A stretch of 64,000 bases of DNA. Origin: Streptomyces sp. Its GTDB lineage: Bacteria; Actinomycetota; Actinomycetes; Streptomycetales; Streptomycetaceae. The notes under the pieces were generated by a model. It was not told where the DNA came from. It searched no databases and saw only the letters and a program-made list of their open reading frames with translations. Below, piece by piece: positions 33,658-41,885 of this stretch. The stretch spans positions 47,851 to 111,850 of the forward strand of contig NZ_JAEKKT010000122.1 in the NCBI RefSeq assembly GCF_019510245.1, given 5' to 3'. The position numbers were made by a program, and so were the translations under genes. Each line of letters opens with the position of its first letter. The stretch's first letter is position 1.

Positions 33658-35400
33658 GTGGCCCGTTCCAACGACGAGGTCGCCGCGCTGTTCCAGGAGT
33701 ACGCGGACCTCATCTCGATCACCGGCGGCGACGCCTTCAAGGCGCGTGTCTACGAGAAGGCCGCCCGGTCCGTCGGCGGCCACCACGCCGATGTCGCCAC
33801 CCTCGACCTCAAGGCCCTCCAGGACATCCCGAACGTCGGGAAGTCGATCGCCCGGAAGGTCCTCGAATACCTCGACAGCGGCAGCGTCTCCGCCGTCGAC
33901 GAACTGCGCGCGAAGATCCCCGCCGGGGTCCGGCGGCTGACGGCCGTGCCCACCCTCGGTCCGAAGAAGGCGATGGCGGTCTACGAGGAGCTCGGCATCT
34001 CCTCCGTCGAGGAACTCGCCGACGCCGTCCACCAGGAGCGGCTGCGCGACCTCAAGGGCTTCGGGCCGAAGACCGAGGAGAACATCCTCCACGGCATCGA
34101 ACTGCTCCGGTCCGCCGGCGGCCGGGTGCAGCTCGACCTGGCCACGGACCTCGCGGAGGACATCGTCGGTGCCCTGTCCGCGGTGACCGGCTGCGAGCGG
34201 TGCGCGTACGCCGGATCACTGCGCCGGATGCGGGAGACGATCGGCGACCTCGACATCCTCGCGGCGGCGAAGGAGTCGGCGCCGCTCATGAAGGCGTTCA
34301 CCGGGCTGCCGTACGTCACCGAGGTCATCGGGCAGGGCAGGACCAAGACGTCCGTCCGCACCGGCAAGGGCCTCGACGTCGACCTGCGGGTCGTACCGCC
34401 GGACTCGTGGGGCGCCGCGCTGCAGTACTTCACCGGCTCCAAGGCCCACAACATCCGCACCCGGGAGATCGCCGTACACCAGAAGCTCAAGCTCTCCGAG
34501 TACGGCCTTTTCGACGTCGAGAGCGGCGAGAAGATCGTCTCCGCGACCGAGGAGGAGGTGTACGCCCGGCTCGGCCTGCCCTGGATCCCGCCGCCGCTGC
34601 GCGAGGACCGCGGGGAGATCGAGGCCGGGCTGCGCGGCGAGCTGCCCGAGCTGGTCACCGAGGCCGACCTGCGCGGCGACCTGCACACCCACACCGACCT
34701 CACCGACGGGCTCGCCCCGCTGGAGGAGATGGCCGAGGCGGCCGCGCGGCGCGGTTACGCCTACTACGCGATCACCGACCACGCGCCCGACATGGCCATG
34801 CAGCGCATGACCGACGAGCGGATGCTGGCCCAGCGGGAACGGGTGCGCGAGCTGGACGGCACGTACCCCACCAGGGGCCGGCGCGGCGGGCTGCGGCTGC
34901 TGCACGGCACCGAGCTGAACATCGGGCCCGACGGCGGGGTGGACTGGCCGGACGACTTCCTCGCCGGCTTCGACCTGTGCGTGGCGTCGGTGCACTCGCA
35001 CTTCGGCCAGAGCCGCGAGCAGCTGACCAGGAGGCTCGTCCGGGCCTGCGAGAACCCGCACGTCAACATCATCGGCCACCCCACCACCCGCCTCATCGGC
35101 AAGCGGCCCGGCATCGACGCCGACCTCGACGCGGTCTTCGCCGCCTGCGCCCGCACCGGCACGGCCCTGGAGATCAACGCCCACCCGGCCCGCCTCGACC
35201 TGCGCGACGAGGACATCCTGCGGGCCCGCCGGCACGGCGTGCGGTTCGCCGTGAACAGCGACGCCCACGCCGTCCCGCACCTCGACACCATGCGGTACGG
35301 CATCGGCACCGCCCAGCGCGGCTGGCTCACCGGTGACGACGTGATCAACACCTGGCCCGAGCGGCGGCTGCGGGGCTTCCTGCGCAAGCGACGCGACTGA
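33658..35400 (+). CDS. Bacterial PolX: DNA polymerase/3'-5' exonuclease
   Basis: A 580-aa DNA-repair protein with the standard order: HhH/8-kDa domain (IPNVGKSIARKVLEYL and LKGFGPKTEENIL), nucleotidyltransferase core with GSLRRMRETIGDLDILAA carrying two catalytic Asp, and a C-terminal PHP phosphoesterase with DLHTHTDLTDG, HGTELNIGPDG, VASVHSHFG, IIGHPTTRLIG and NSDAHAV. All metal-ligand motifs look intact, so both gap filling and exonuclease activity are expected. The start is GTG 33658; the GGAGG just before it is very close, so a short or leaderless mRNA is possible. It shares the intergenic space with hyi but has no functional link to ureides. Confidence 0.95.
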   Translation: MARSNDEVAALFQEYADLISITGGDAFKARVYEKAARSVGGHHADVATLDLKALQDIPNVGKSIARKVLEYLDSGSVSAVDELRAKIPAGVRRLTAVPTLGPKKAMAVYEELGISSVEELADAVHQERLRDLKGFGPKTEENILHGIELLRSAGGRVQLDLATDLAEDIVGALSAVTGCERCAYAGSLRRMRETIGDLDILAAAKESAPLMKAFTGLPYVTEVIGQGRTKTSVRTGKGLDVDLRVVPPDSWGAALQYFTGSKAHNIRTREIAVHQKLKLSEYGLFDVESGEKIVSATEEEVYARLGLPWIPPPLREDRGEIEAGLRGELPELVTEADLRGDLHTHTDLTDGLAPLEEMAEAAARRGYAYYAITDHAPDMAMQRMTDERMLAQRERVRELDGTYPTRGRRGGLRLLHGTELNIGPDGGVDWPDDFLAGFDLCVASVHSHFGQSREQLTRRLVRACENPHVNIIGHPTTRLIGKRPGIDADLDAVFAACARTGTALEINAHPARLDLRDEDILRARRHGVRFAVNSDAHAVPHLDTMRYGIGTAQRGWLTGDDVINTWPERRLRGFLRKRRD

Positions 35401-35530
35401 GCCCGGTCCGCCGTGCTCCGGCGGCTTGGCCGCGCGGCGGGCGGAGGACGGCCATGGTCCGTTAGGGTCGCCTCGTGGCGGCCGGAGTGGGTACGTCGCG
35501 GCTTGGTCAGGGACGTGTTCTGGGGGCGCA

Positions 35531-35785
35531 ATGCGATTGAGAGTGGAGTTCACCACCGAGCCCTTCGACCTCGACGAGGCCCCCGCGCACGCGCTGGTCG
35601 CCCGTGAGGTCGTCGAGGCGGCCGCGCTGGACGCGGTGGACGTCGGGCCGTTCGGGAACACGGCGGAGGGCGGCTCCGACGCCGTGCTCACCGCGGTGGA
35701 CGCGCTGCTGCGCAGGGCCCTGGAGGCCGGGGCCACCCGGATCTCGCTCCAGCTCAACGTGGTGGGGGAGGGTGACGGCAAGTGA
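35531..35785 (+). CDS. Small hypothetical protein (84 aa)
   Basis: MRLRVEFTTEPFDLDEAPAH, then HALVAREVVEAAALDAVDVGPFGNTAEG and ALEAGATRISLQLNV. A ferredoxin-like alpha/beta pattern; family not recognised with certainty, and a remote likeness to thiamine-binding MTH1187-type proteins is only an impression. The start is ATG 35531. It overlaps the next gene as GTGA, so the two act together, immediately upstream of the uricolytic genes. Confidence 0.7.
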   Translation: MRLRVEFTTEPFDLDEAPAHALVAREVVEAAALDAVDVGPFGNTAEGGSDAVLTAVDALLRRALEAGATRISLQLNVVGEGDGK

Positions 35786-36147
35786 CCGGAAACGGGGACG
35801 AACCCTTCATCACCGCCGTGAAGCCGCTGGTCGACGCCATGGGCGGGGAGATGCTCCCGCCCGACGAGGCCGGCGCCGACGACGTCGTGCTCGCCTGGGA
35901 GGGTGTCGACGTGGTCGCCGTACGGCTGCCGCAGCTGGCGGACTCCCTCGATCACATCCTGGCCGCCATGGAGCGCAAGCAGGGCAAACCGCTGGCCGAC
36001 CTGGACCGGAAGGCGAAGCAGGAGGTCGTGCGCATACTTGAGGCGCGAGGCGCCTTCTCCGTACGGCACGGCGTGGAGACCGTGGCGAGCGCGCTCGGGG
36101 TGAGCCGCTTCACCGTCTACAACTACCTGAACCGCGAGAAGAGCTGA
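35782..36147 (+). CDS. HTH protein, candidate regulator next to uricolytic operon
   Basis: A 121-aa protein. The first half (LVDAMGGEMLPPDEAGADDVVLAWEG..VAVRLPQLADSLDHILAAMERKQG) may be a small ligand or dimer domain. The C-terminus LDRKAKQEVVRILEARGAFSVRHGVETVASALGVSRFTVYNYLNREKS is a Fis/PucR-like helix-turn-helix. It starts at GTG 35782, overlapping the previous gene. It lies 154 bp upstream of uraD, in whose promoter the TCAAC-N5-GTTGA motif occurs, so it is a candidate regulator of that operon. Confidence 0.82.
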   Translation: MTGNGDEPFITAVKPLVDAMGGEMLPPDEAGADDVVLAWEGVDVVAVRLPQLADSLDHILAAMERKQGKPLADLDRKAKQEVVRILEARGAFSVRHGVETVASALGVSRFTVYNYLNREKS

Positions 36148-36211
36148 CCCCGCGGGGGGTGCCCCGGGGGGTGACGCGTGGGGCGTGATCGGGGGTTGTT
36201 ACGCGGAATTT

Positions 36212-36226
36212 TCAACAAAGTGTTGA
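36212..36226. promoter_or_regulatory. TCAAC-N5-GTTGA motif (uraD promoter)
   Basis: TCAACAAAGTGTTGA, perfect five-base arms, preceded by T to give TTCAAC. It is 75 to 89 bp upstream of uraD. Matches the copies at 31566 and 59637. Confidence 0.6.
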
Positions 36227-36300
36227 CGCCGGGTTCCGGAGGGCGTTAGCTGACGGCAGCCCGTTCAGCACGAAGGCCGCACACGGCCACGGAGGCTCCC

Positions 36301-36813
36301 GTGACGTCGACTTCCACGCCCCCGGGCCTGGCCCGGTTCAACGACCTGGAGGAGGGCGCGGCACTCGCCGTCCTCCGCGAGGCGTGCGCCTCCACGGCAT
36401 GGGCCCGGCGCCTGCTCGCCGACCGCCCCTACGCCACCCCCGAAGCCCTCTACTCCGCCAGTGACGCCGCCACGGCCGGCCTGGCGGCGGCGGACCTGGC
36501 GGAGGCCATGGCCGGGCACCCGCCGATCGGCCGCCCCAGGCCGGGCGACCCCACCTCGGCCCGGGAGCAGTCCGGCATGGCCGGTGCCGCGGACGGCCTC
36601 AAGGCGGAGATGCTCGAACTCAACCTCGCCTACCAGGAGAGGTTCGGCCATGTCTTCCTGATCTGCGCCACCGGCCGCACCGGCGAGGAGATGCGGGACG
36701 CGGCCAGGGAGCGGATCGGCAACCCGCCGGAGCGGGAGCGGGAGATCGTCCGCACCGAGCTGGGCAGGATCAACCGCATCCGGCTCGCCCGACTCGTCGA
36801 AGGGGACGCCTGA
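36301..36813 (+). CDS. uraD: OHCU decarboxylase
   Basis: A 170-aa enzyme that decarboxylates 2-oxo-4-hydroxy-4-carboxy-5-ureidoimidazoline to S-allantoin, the last step of urate oxidation. The family signature is present: catalytic His and neighbours in MAGHPPIGRPRPGD, then TSAREQSGM and FLICATGRTGEEM. Length is normal. The start GTG 36301 is five bases after GGAGG. First gene of uraD-uraH-uricase with 4-base gaps. Confidence 0.95.
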   Translation: MTSTSTPPGLARFNDLEEGAALAVLREACASTAWARRLLADRPYATPEALYSASDAATAGLAAADLAEAMAGHPPIGRPRPGDPTSAREQSGMAGAADGLKAEMLELNLAYQERFGHVFLICATGRTGEEMRDAARERIGNPPEREREIVRTELGRINRIRLARLVEGDA

Positions 36814-36817
36814 GACC

Positions 36818-37225
36818 ATGAGCACCAGCACCACCGCCTCCGTGTCCACGCACATCCTGGACACCAGCGTCGGCCGCCCCGCCGCGGGCGTCGCCGTCCG
36901 GCTCGCGGCCCGCCGGGGCGAAGACGCCGGCTGGCAGGCGCTCGGCGGGAGCGCGACCGACGCCGACGGCCGGTGCAAGGACCTTCCGGACCTGCCGGAG
37001 GGGACGACACACGTGCGGCTCGACTTCGCCGTCGAGTCGTACTTCGAAGAGCAAACCGCGAAGAAGCAAGCCGATGCGCAGCAGGACGCCCCCGCGAATC
37101 GGGACAGCGGACCGGCCGTGTTCTTCCCGGAGGTGGCGATCACCTTCGCCGTCGTACCGGGCGAGCACTACCACGTACCGCTGCTGCTCAACCCGTTCGG
37201 CTACTCCGTTTACCGAGGGAGCTAG
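36818..37225 (+). CDS. uraH: 5-hydroxyisourate hydrolase (transthyretin-like)
   Basis: A 135-aa member of the HIUase family that opens 5-hydroxyisourate to OHCU. Conserved parts: STHILDTSVGRPAAGVAVRL at the start with the catalytic His, and the C-terminal YRGS tetrapeptide. Between SYFEEQ and VFFPEV there is a Lys/Gln/Ala-rich insertion of about 20 residues not present in short family members. It sits between uraD and uricase, 4 bases from each. Confidence 0.95.
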   Translation: MSTSTTASVSTHILDTSVGRPAAGVAVRLAARRGEDAGWQALGGSATDADGRCKDLPDLPEGTTHVRLDFAVESYFEEQTAKKQADAQQDAPANRDSGPAVFFPEVAITFAVVPGEHYHVPLLLNPFGYSVYRGS

Positions 37226-37229
37226 CTAC

Positions 37230-38126
37230 ATGCCTACCATTCTTGGGCAGAACCAGTACGGCAAGGCCGAGAACCGGGTCGTGAAGATCACGCGGGACGG
37301 TGCCACCCACCACATCAAGGACCTCAACGTCTCGGTGTCGCTCTCCGGCGACATGGACGAGGTCCACTACTCCGGCTCCAACGCCAACGTCCTGCCGACC
37401 GACACCACCAAGAACACGGTGTTCGCGTTCGCCAAGGAGCACGGCATCGAGTCCGCCGAGCAGTTCGGCATCCACCTCGCCCGCCACTTCGTGACCTCGC
37501 AGGAGCCGATCCACCGGGCCCGGATCCGCATCGAGGAGTACACGTGGGAGCGGATCGAGCACGCCGGGAAGGGCGCGCACTCCTTCGTCCGCAAGGGCCA
37601 GGAGACCCGGCTCGCCCAGATCACCTACGACGGTACGTCGTGGGAGGTCGTCTCCGGTCTGAAGGACCTAGTCGTGATGAACTCGACCGACTCCGAGTTC
37701 TGGGGCTACGTCAAGGACAGGTACACGACCCTGCCCGAGGCCTACGACCGCATCCTGGCCACCGAGGTGTCCGGCCGCTGGCGGTTCAACTGGACCGACG
37801 ACGAGCAGCGGATGCCAGACTGGGAGAGGTCCTACGAGCAGACCAGGAAGCACCTGCTCCAGGCCTTCGCCGAGACGTACTCCCTCTCGCTCCAGCAGAC
37901 CCTGTACCAGATGGGGTCGCGCGTCATCGACAACCGGGACGAGATCGACGAGATCCGCTTCTCGCTCCCGAACAAGCACCACTTCCTGGTCGACCTGGAG
38001 CCCTTCGGCCTCAAGAACGACAATGAGGTCTACTACGCCGCGGACCGGCCCTACGGCCTGATCGAGGCGACCGTCGTCCGGGACGGCTGCGAGCCGCGGA
38101 TCCCGGTGGACCTCAGCAACCTCTGA
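37230..38126 (+). CDS. Urate oxidase (uricase), cofactor-independent
   Basis: A 298-aa uricase that oxidises urate to 5-hydroxyisourate with release of H2O2. Signature motifs: LPTDTTKNTVFAFAKEHG (catalytic Lys-Thr region), MNSTDSEFWGY, and RFSLPNKHHFLVDL. There is no peroxisomal tail, as expected for bacteria. The start ATG 37230 follows GGGAG. It makes the H2O2 that a catalase would remove, notable because the nearby catalase is deleted. Confidence 0.96.
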   Translation: MPTILGQNQYGKAENRVVKITRDGATHHIKDLNVSVSLSGDMDEVHYSGSNANVLPTDTTKNTVFAFAKEHGIESAEQFGIHLARHFVTSQEPIHRARIRIEEYTWERIEHAGKGAHSFVRKGQETRLAQITYDGTSWEVVSGLKDLVVMNSTDSEFWGYVKDRYTTLPEAYDRILATEVSGRWRFNWTDDEQRMPDWERSYEQTRKHLLQAFAETYSLSLQQTLYQMGSRVIDNRDEIDEIRFSLPNKHHFLVDLEPFGLKNDNEVYYAADRPYGLIEATVVRDGCEPRIPVDLSNL

Positions 38127-38142
38127 ACACCCTTTTCGGCAC

Positions 38143-38175
38143 CCTCGGCCGGGGAAGCCGCTTCCCCGGCCGAGG
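38143..38175. terminator. 15-bp perfect hairpin after uricase
   Basis: CCTCGGCCGGGGAAG (38143-38157), loop CCG, CTTCCCCGGCCGAGG (38161-38175). It ends the uraD-uraH-uricase unit or reduces read-through into the deaminase gene 66 bp further on. Confidence 0.8.
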
Positions 38176-38241
38176 CACTCAAATCCTTCGGGGTTTTGCC
38201 GTGCCCTCACCACAGCTCCACTGAGCCAAAAGGACGAAACC

Positions 38242-39618
38242 ATGGCAGCAGACCGTCGCATCGTCATCGAGAACTGTTCGATCGCGACCGTCGACGCCCA
38301 CGACACCGAGTACGCGAGCGGGTACGTCGTCATCGCCGGCAACCGGATCGAGTCGCTCGGCGCCGGCCGTGCTCCCGAGGGCCTGGAGAACGTCGTACGG
38401 CGCATCGACGCCACCGGCCACCTGGTGACCCCCGGCCTGGTCAACACCCACCACCACTACTACCAGTGGATCACCCGGGGCCTGGCCACCGACCACAACC
38501 TCTTCAACTGGCTGGTCGCGCTGTATCCGACCTGGGCGCGCATCGACGAGCCGATGGTGTACGCGGCCGCGCAGGGCTCGCTCGCCATGATGGCCCGCGG
38601 CGGTGTCACCACCGCGATGGACCACCACTACGTCTACCCGAAGGGCTCCGGCGACCTCTCCGGCGCGGTCATCCGCGCCGCCCGCGAGACGGGCGTCCGC
38701 TTCACCCTCGCCCGCGGCTCCATGGACCGCAGCGAGAAGGACGGCGGCCTGCCCCCGGACTTCGCCGTCGAGACCCTCGAAGGAGCCCTCACCGCCACCG
38801 AGGCGACCGTCGAGGAGCACCACGACCCCTCCTTCGACGCGATGACCCAGGTGGCCGTGGCCCCCTGCTCGCCGTTCTCCGTCTCCACCGAACTCCTGCG
38901 ACAGGGAGCGGAGTTGGCCCGTCGGCTCGGAGTGCGCCTGCACACCCACGGCTCGGAGACCGTCGAGGAGGAGCAGTTCTGCAAGGAGCTGTTCGGGATG
39001 GGCCCGACCGACTACTTCGAGTCCACCGGCTGGCTCGGCGAGGATGTGTGGATGGCGCACTGCGTCCACATGAACGACTCCGACATCGCCGCGTTCGCCC
39101 GCACGAAGACCGGCGTCGCCCACTGCCCGTCCTCGAACGCCCGCCTCGCGGCCGGCATCGCCCGCGTCCCCGACATGCTCGCCGCCGGCGTCCCGGTCGG
39201 CCTCGGTGTCGACGGCACCGCGTCCAACGAGTCCGGCGAACTCCACACCGAACTGCGCAACGCACTGCTGATCAACCGCCTCGGCGCGCACCGGGAAGCG
39301 GCCCTGAACGCCCGCCAGGCGCTGCGCCTCGGCACCCACGGCGGCGCCCGGGTGCTGGGCCGCGGCGACCAGATCGGCTCCCTCGAACCCGGCAAGCTCG
39401 CCGACCTGGTCCTGTGGCGGCTGGACACCCTCGCCCACGCCTCCATCGCCGACCCGGTGACCGCCCTGGTCTTCGGCGCGGCGGCCCCGGTCACCGCCTC
39501 CTTCGTGAACGGCCGTCAGATCGTCGAGGACGGCCGGCTGCTGCACGTCGACGAGGACGCGATCGCCCGCGCCACGCGGACCGAGGCCCAGCGGCTCGCG
39601 CGGATCGCCGCGCAGTAA
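38242..39618 (+). CDS. Amidohydrolase, 8-oxoguanine deaminase-like
   Basis: A 458-aa member of the ATZ/TRZ-like amidohydrolases. Metal site residues are in VNTHHHYYQWITRGLA, LHTHGSE, WMAHCVHM and VGLGVDGTASNESG. The double His-His-Tyr-Tyr segment after the HTH motif is typical of 8-oxoguanine deaminases, which yield 8-oxo-xanthine (urate) and so feed the preceding uricase. The start ATG 38242 is seven bases after AAAGGA. It follows the uricase terminator and precedes the NCS2 permease remnant. Confidence 0.88.
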   Translation: MAADRRIVIENCSIATVDAHDTEYASGYVVIAGNRIESLGAGRAPEGLENVVRRIDATGHLVTPGLVNTHHHYYQWITRGLATDHNLFNWLVALYPTWARIDEPMVYAAAQGSLAMMARGGVTTAMDHHYVYPKGSGDLSGAVIRAARETGVRFTLARGSMDRSEKDGGLPPDFAVETLEGALTATEATVEEHHDPSFDAMTQVAVAPCSPFSVSTELLRQGAELARRLGVRLHTHGSETVEEEQFCKELFGMGPTDYFESTGWLGEDVWMAHCVHMNDSDIAAFARTKTGVAHCPSSNARLAAGIARVPDMLAAGVPVGLGVDGTASNESGELHTELRNALLINRLGAHREAALNARQALRLGTHGGARVLGRGDQIGSLEPGKLADLVLWRLDTLAHASIADPVTALVFGAAAPVTASFVNGRQIVEDGRLLHVDEDAIARATRTEAQRLARIAAQ

Positions 39619-39836
39619 CTCCGCTCCTGTGCAAGGCACCTGAGCTCCGGTCGGGAGGGACGGCTCCCGGCCGGTGGCCGTGGCCCCGAACGGGGTCCAC
39701 GGCGGCCCTCTCCCGGGCGCGCGCTGTCCTGCGCGCGCCCGGGAACGGTCACCGTCCTCCTCTCGGGTCCCGCACGGCCCGGACCATCCGCACCACCTCG
39801 CTGAAACCCGCGTCAGAGCCGACGTGTCAACCGACC

Positions 39837-40010
39837 GGAGGCGCCGCCCGTGTCCTGCATCCCGTGCACCCCGTCGACGAGAAACTCCCCGCCCTGAAAA
39901 TGGCCACCACGGGCCTGCAGCACGTGGCCGCGATGCACGCCGGAGTGGTCGCCCCGTGGGCCCCGCCAGAGGCGGCCGTACCGCTCGCGACACCCCAGTC
40001 GATCTCGTGA
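39837..40010 (+). pseudogene. N-terminal remnant of an NCS2 purine permease
   Basis: Behind GGAGG at 39836-39840, the frame from 39852 reads HPVDEKLPALKMATTGLQHV then AAMHAGVVAPWAPPEA and stops at 40008-40010. HPVDE.LP.LK...GLQHV.AMYAG.VA is the N-terminus of NCS2 xanthine/urate permeases. The remaining twelve-helix body is lost, and the GTG at the expected start (39850) is out of frame. Between the deaminase stop and this point (39619-39836) I see nothing else. The urate or xanthine carrier of this cluster has thus been deleted. Confidence 0.72.
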
Positions 40011-40095
40011 CGCCGGCCGCCTCGGGCCCCGCTCACGACGGCCGCACACGGTCTGCCGGCGGCTGGGCCTGTTCGAGGGAGCCGGAGTCCCGGCT

Positions 40096-40887
40096 TCAGC
40101 CGCGCCGGATCGCCTGGCAGGGGCTGGGCGCGGGAAGCCGTTCGGTGACGTACGAGCGGGGCGGGACGCCCATCAGGGCACGGAAGTCGGTCGTCATGTG
40201 CGACTGGTCGAAGTATCCGGTGGCGGCGGCCAGTTCGGACCAGCCGACGCTGCCCGCCCGGGCGGCGACCGTGCGGACGCGGTCGATACGGGCGTAGTGC
40301 TTCGGGGAGACTCCGACCCCGTCGGTGAACAGGTTCCGCAACTGGCGCTCGCTCACCGACAGTTCACGGGCAACATCCCGTACCTGCGCGGGTGCCCGGT
40401 GCAGCCGCACGGACAGCGCGGCCACGCCCGCCCGCAGCAACGCCGTCCGGTCCGGATCCGTCCGCGCCGACAGCAGCTCGGGCAGCACCTCGGCGATCCG
40501 CGGCAGTGCCTCCAGCGGGTCCAGCCACCGCACCTCACGCGCGAACCGGCGCGCCGCCCCGCCCGGCAGCCCCTCCACCGGCGCCACCCGGCCGACCAGC
40601 CCGGCGGCCGGCACACCCAGCAGGGGCCGGACGCCACCCGGTGCGAGGACCAGCTCGACGCAGGAGATGTGGGGCTTCCCGCGGTGGTAGGTGGCCCGCA
40701 CCCGCGGCCCGACCGCCAGCACGTCACGCTGCCCGTCCGCCGTCACCCGCAGCACCACCTTGGTCAGCGCGTCCGGCAGATGGACGAACGTACCCTCCGG
40801 GGGCTCGGCGAAGGACATGGTCCGTACCGCGGCGACCCATGGGCGCAGCACGTCGGGGATGGTCGCGATCGGCTCGGCGATGGTCAT
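40096..40887 (-). CDS. AraC-family transcriptional regulator
   Basis: A 263-aa regulator with an N-terminal sensing domain related to DUF6597-type AraC proteins (GTFVHLPDALTKVVLRV) and a C-terminal AraC HTH pair: VRDVARELSVSERQLRNLFTDGVGVSPKHYARIDRV and ELAAATGYFDQSHMTTDFRALMGVPPRSYV. The start is ATG 40887, seven bases after GGAAGG. It diverges from the NmrA-like gene at 40989, its probable target. Confidence 0.93.
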   Translation of the reverse strand: MTIAEPIATIPDVLRPWVAAVRTMSFAEPPEGTFVHLPDALTKVVLRVTADGQRDVLAVGPRVRATYHRGKPHISCVELVLAPGGVRPLLGVPAAGLVGRVAPVEGLPGGAARRFAREVRWLDPLEALPRIAEVLPELLSARTDPDRTALLRAGVAALSVRLHRAPAQVRDVARELSVSERQLRNLFTDGVGVSPKHYARIDRVRTVAARAGSVGWSELAAATGYFDQSHMTTDFRALMGVPPRSYVTERLPAPSPCQAIRRG

Positions 40888-40988
40888 CGGCACCCTTCCA
40901 CCGTAAGCGGCTGCGCCGCCGCCCGGGTGGCCCGGCCGTGCCGGAATTTCCAAGAGACCAGCGCCCCGGCCGGCCCACCGTGGACCGC

Positions 40989-41843
40989 ATGATTCTGGTG
41001 ACGGGTGCCACGGGCACCATCGGAAGTGACGTCGTACGACAGCTGGCGGGGCGCGGCGCGAAGGTGCGCGCCCTCACCCGCGACCCGGCGGGGGCGCGGG
41101 TCCCCGCCGGGGTGGAGGTGGTGCGCGGCGACTACACGGACCCCGCGTCCCTGGAAGCCGCCTCTGCCGGTGCGACGGCCGTGTTCCTGCTCCGGCCGCC
41201 CGGCCCCGACGAGGGACAGGACGCGGCGCTGGTCGCCGCGGCCCGGTCGGCCGGCGTGGAGCGGCTGGTGAAGCTCTCCGCCATCGCCACCGGTGACGCC
41301 GGCTCCGGCCCCTCCGCGCAGTGGCACGTGGCCGGCGAGCGGGCCGTGCGGGACAGCGGGCTCGCGTGGACCGTGCTGCGGCCGTCGTCGTTCGCCTCCA
41401 ACACGCTGACCTGGCTCGAGGCCCTGCGCGTGGGCGAGCCGGTGCCCAACATGACCGGGGACGGCGCGTCGGGTGTGATCGACCCGCGCGACATCGCCGA
41501 GGTGGCGGTACGGGCCCTGCTCGACGCCGGGCACGCGGGGCGCACGTACACCCTCACCGGTCCCGAGGCGATCACCGTCCCCGGTCAGGCCGCCGTGCTC
41601 GCCGAGGTCCTGGGCCGCCCGGTGCCCACCCGGGACCTGTCCCCGGAGGAGACCCGCGACTTCCTCCGCACGGCCTGGGGCATGGAGGGGGCCCAGGTGG
41701 ACGGTGTCCTGACCGGTCTGGCGTTCGTCCGCTCCGGTGGGAACGCGGTGGTCACCGAGGACGTCCGGGAGGTGCTCGGGCGGTCGGGGCGGACCTATCG
41801 GGAATGGGCCGAGGACCACAAGGGGGAGTTCGCGGCATCCTGA
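40989..41843 (+). CDS. NmrA-like NAD(P)-binding protein
   Basis: A 284-aa atypical short-chain dehydrogenase of the NmrA/QOR2 type. It has the N-terminal motif ILVTGATGTIGSDVVRQL, ALTRDP, and lacks the Tyr-x3-Lys of classical SDRs. Such proteins bind NAD(P) and act either as quinone reductases or as redox-sensing regulators. The start is ATG 40989. It is divergent from the AraC regulator. Confidence 0.9.
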   Translation: MILVTGATGTIGSDVVRQLAGRGAKVRALTRDPAGARVPAGVEVVRGDYTDPASLEAASAGATAVFLLRPPGPDEGQDAALVAAARSAGVERLVKLSAIATGDAGSGPSAQWHVAGERAVRDSGLAWTVLRPSSFASNTLTWLEALRVGEPVPNMTGDGASGVIDPRDIAEVAVRALLDAGHAGRTYTLTGPEAITVPGQAAVLAEVLGRPVPTRDLSPEETRDFLRTAWGMEGAQVDGVLTGLAFVRSGGNAVVTEDVREVLGRSGRTYREWAEDHKGEFAAS

Positions 41844-41885
41844 GAGCCGGCCCCCACCGGCTCGGGCGCGGCGGCCCTGTCCGGC

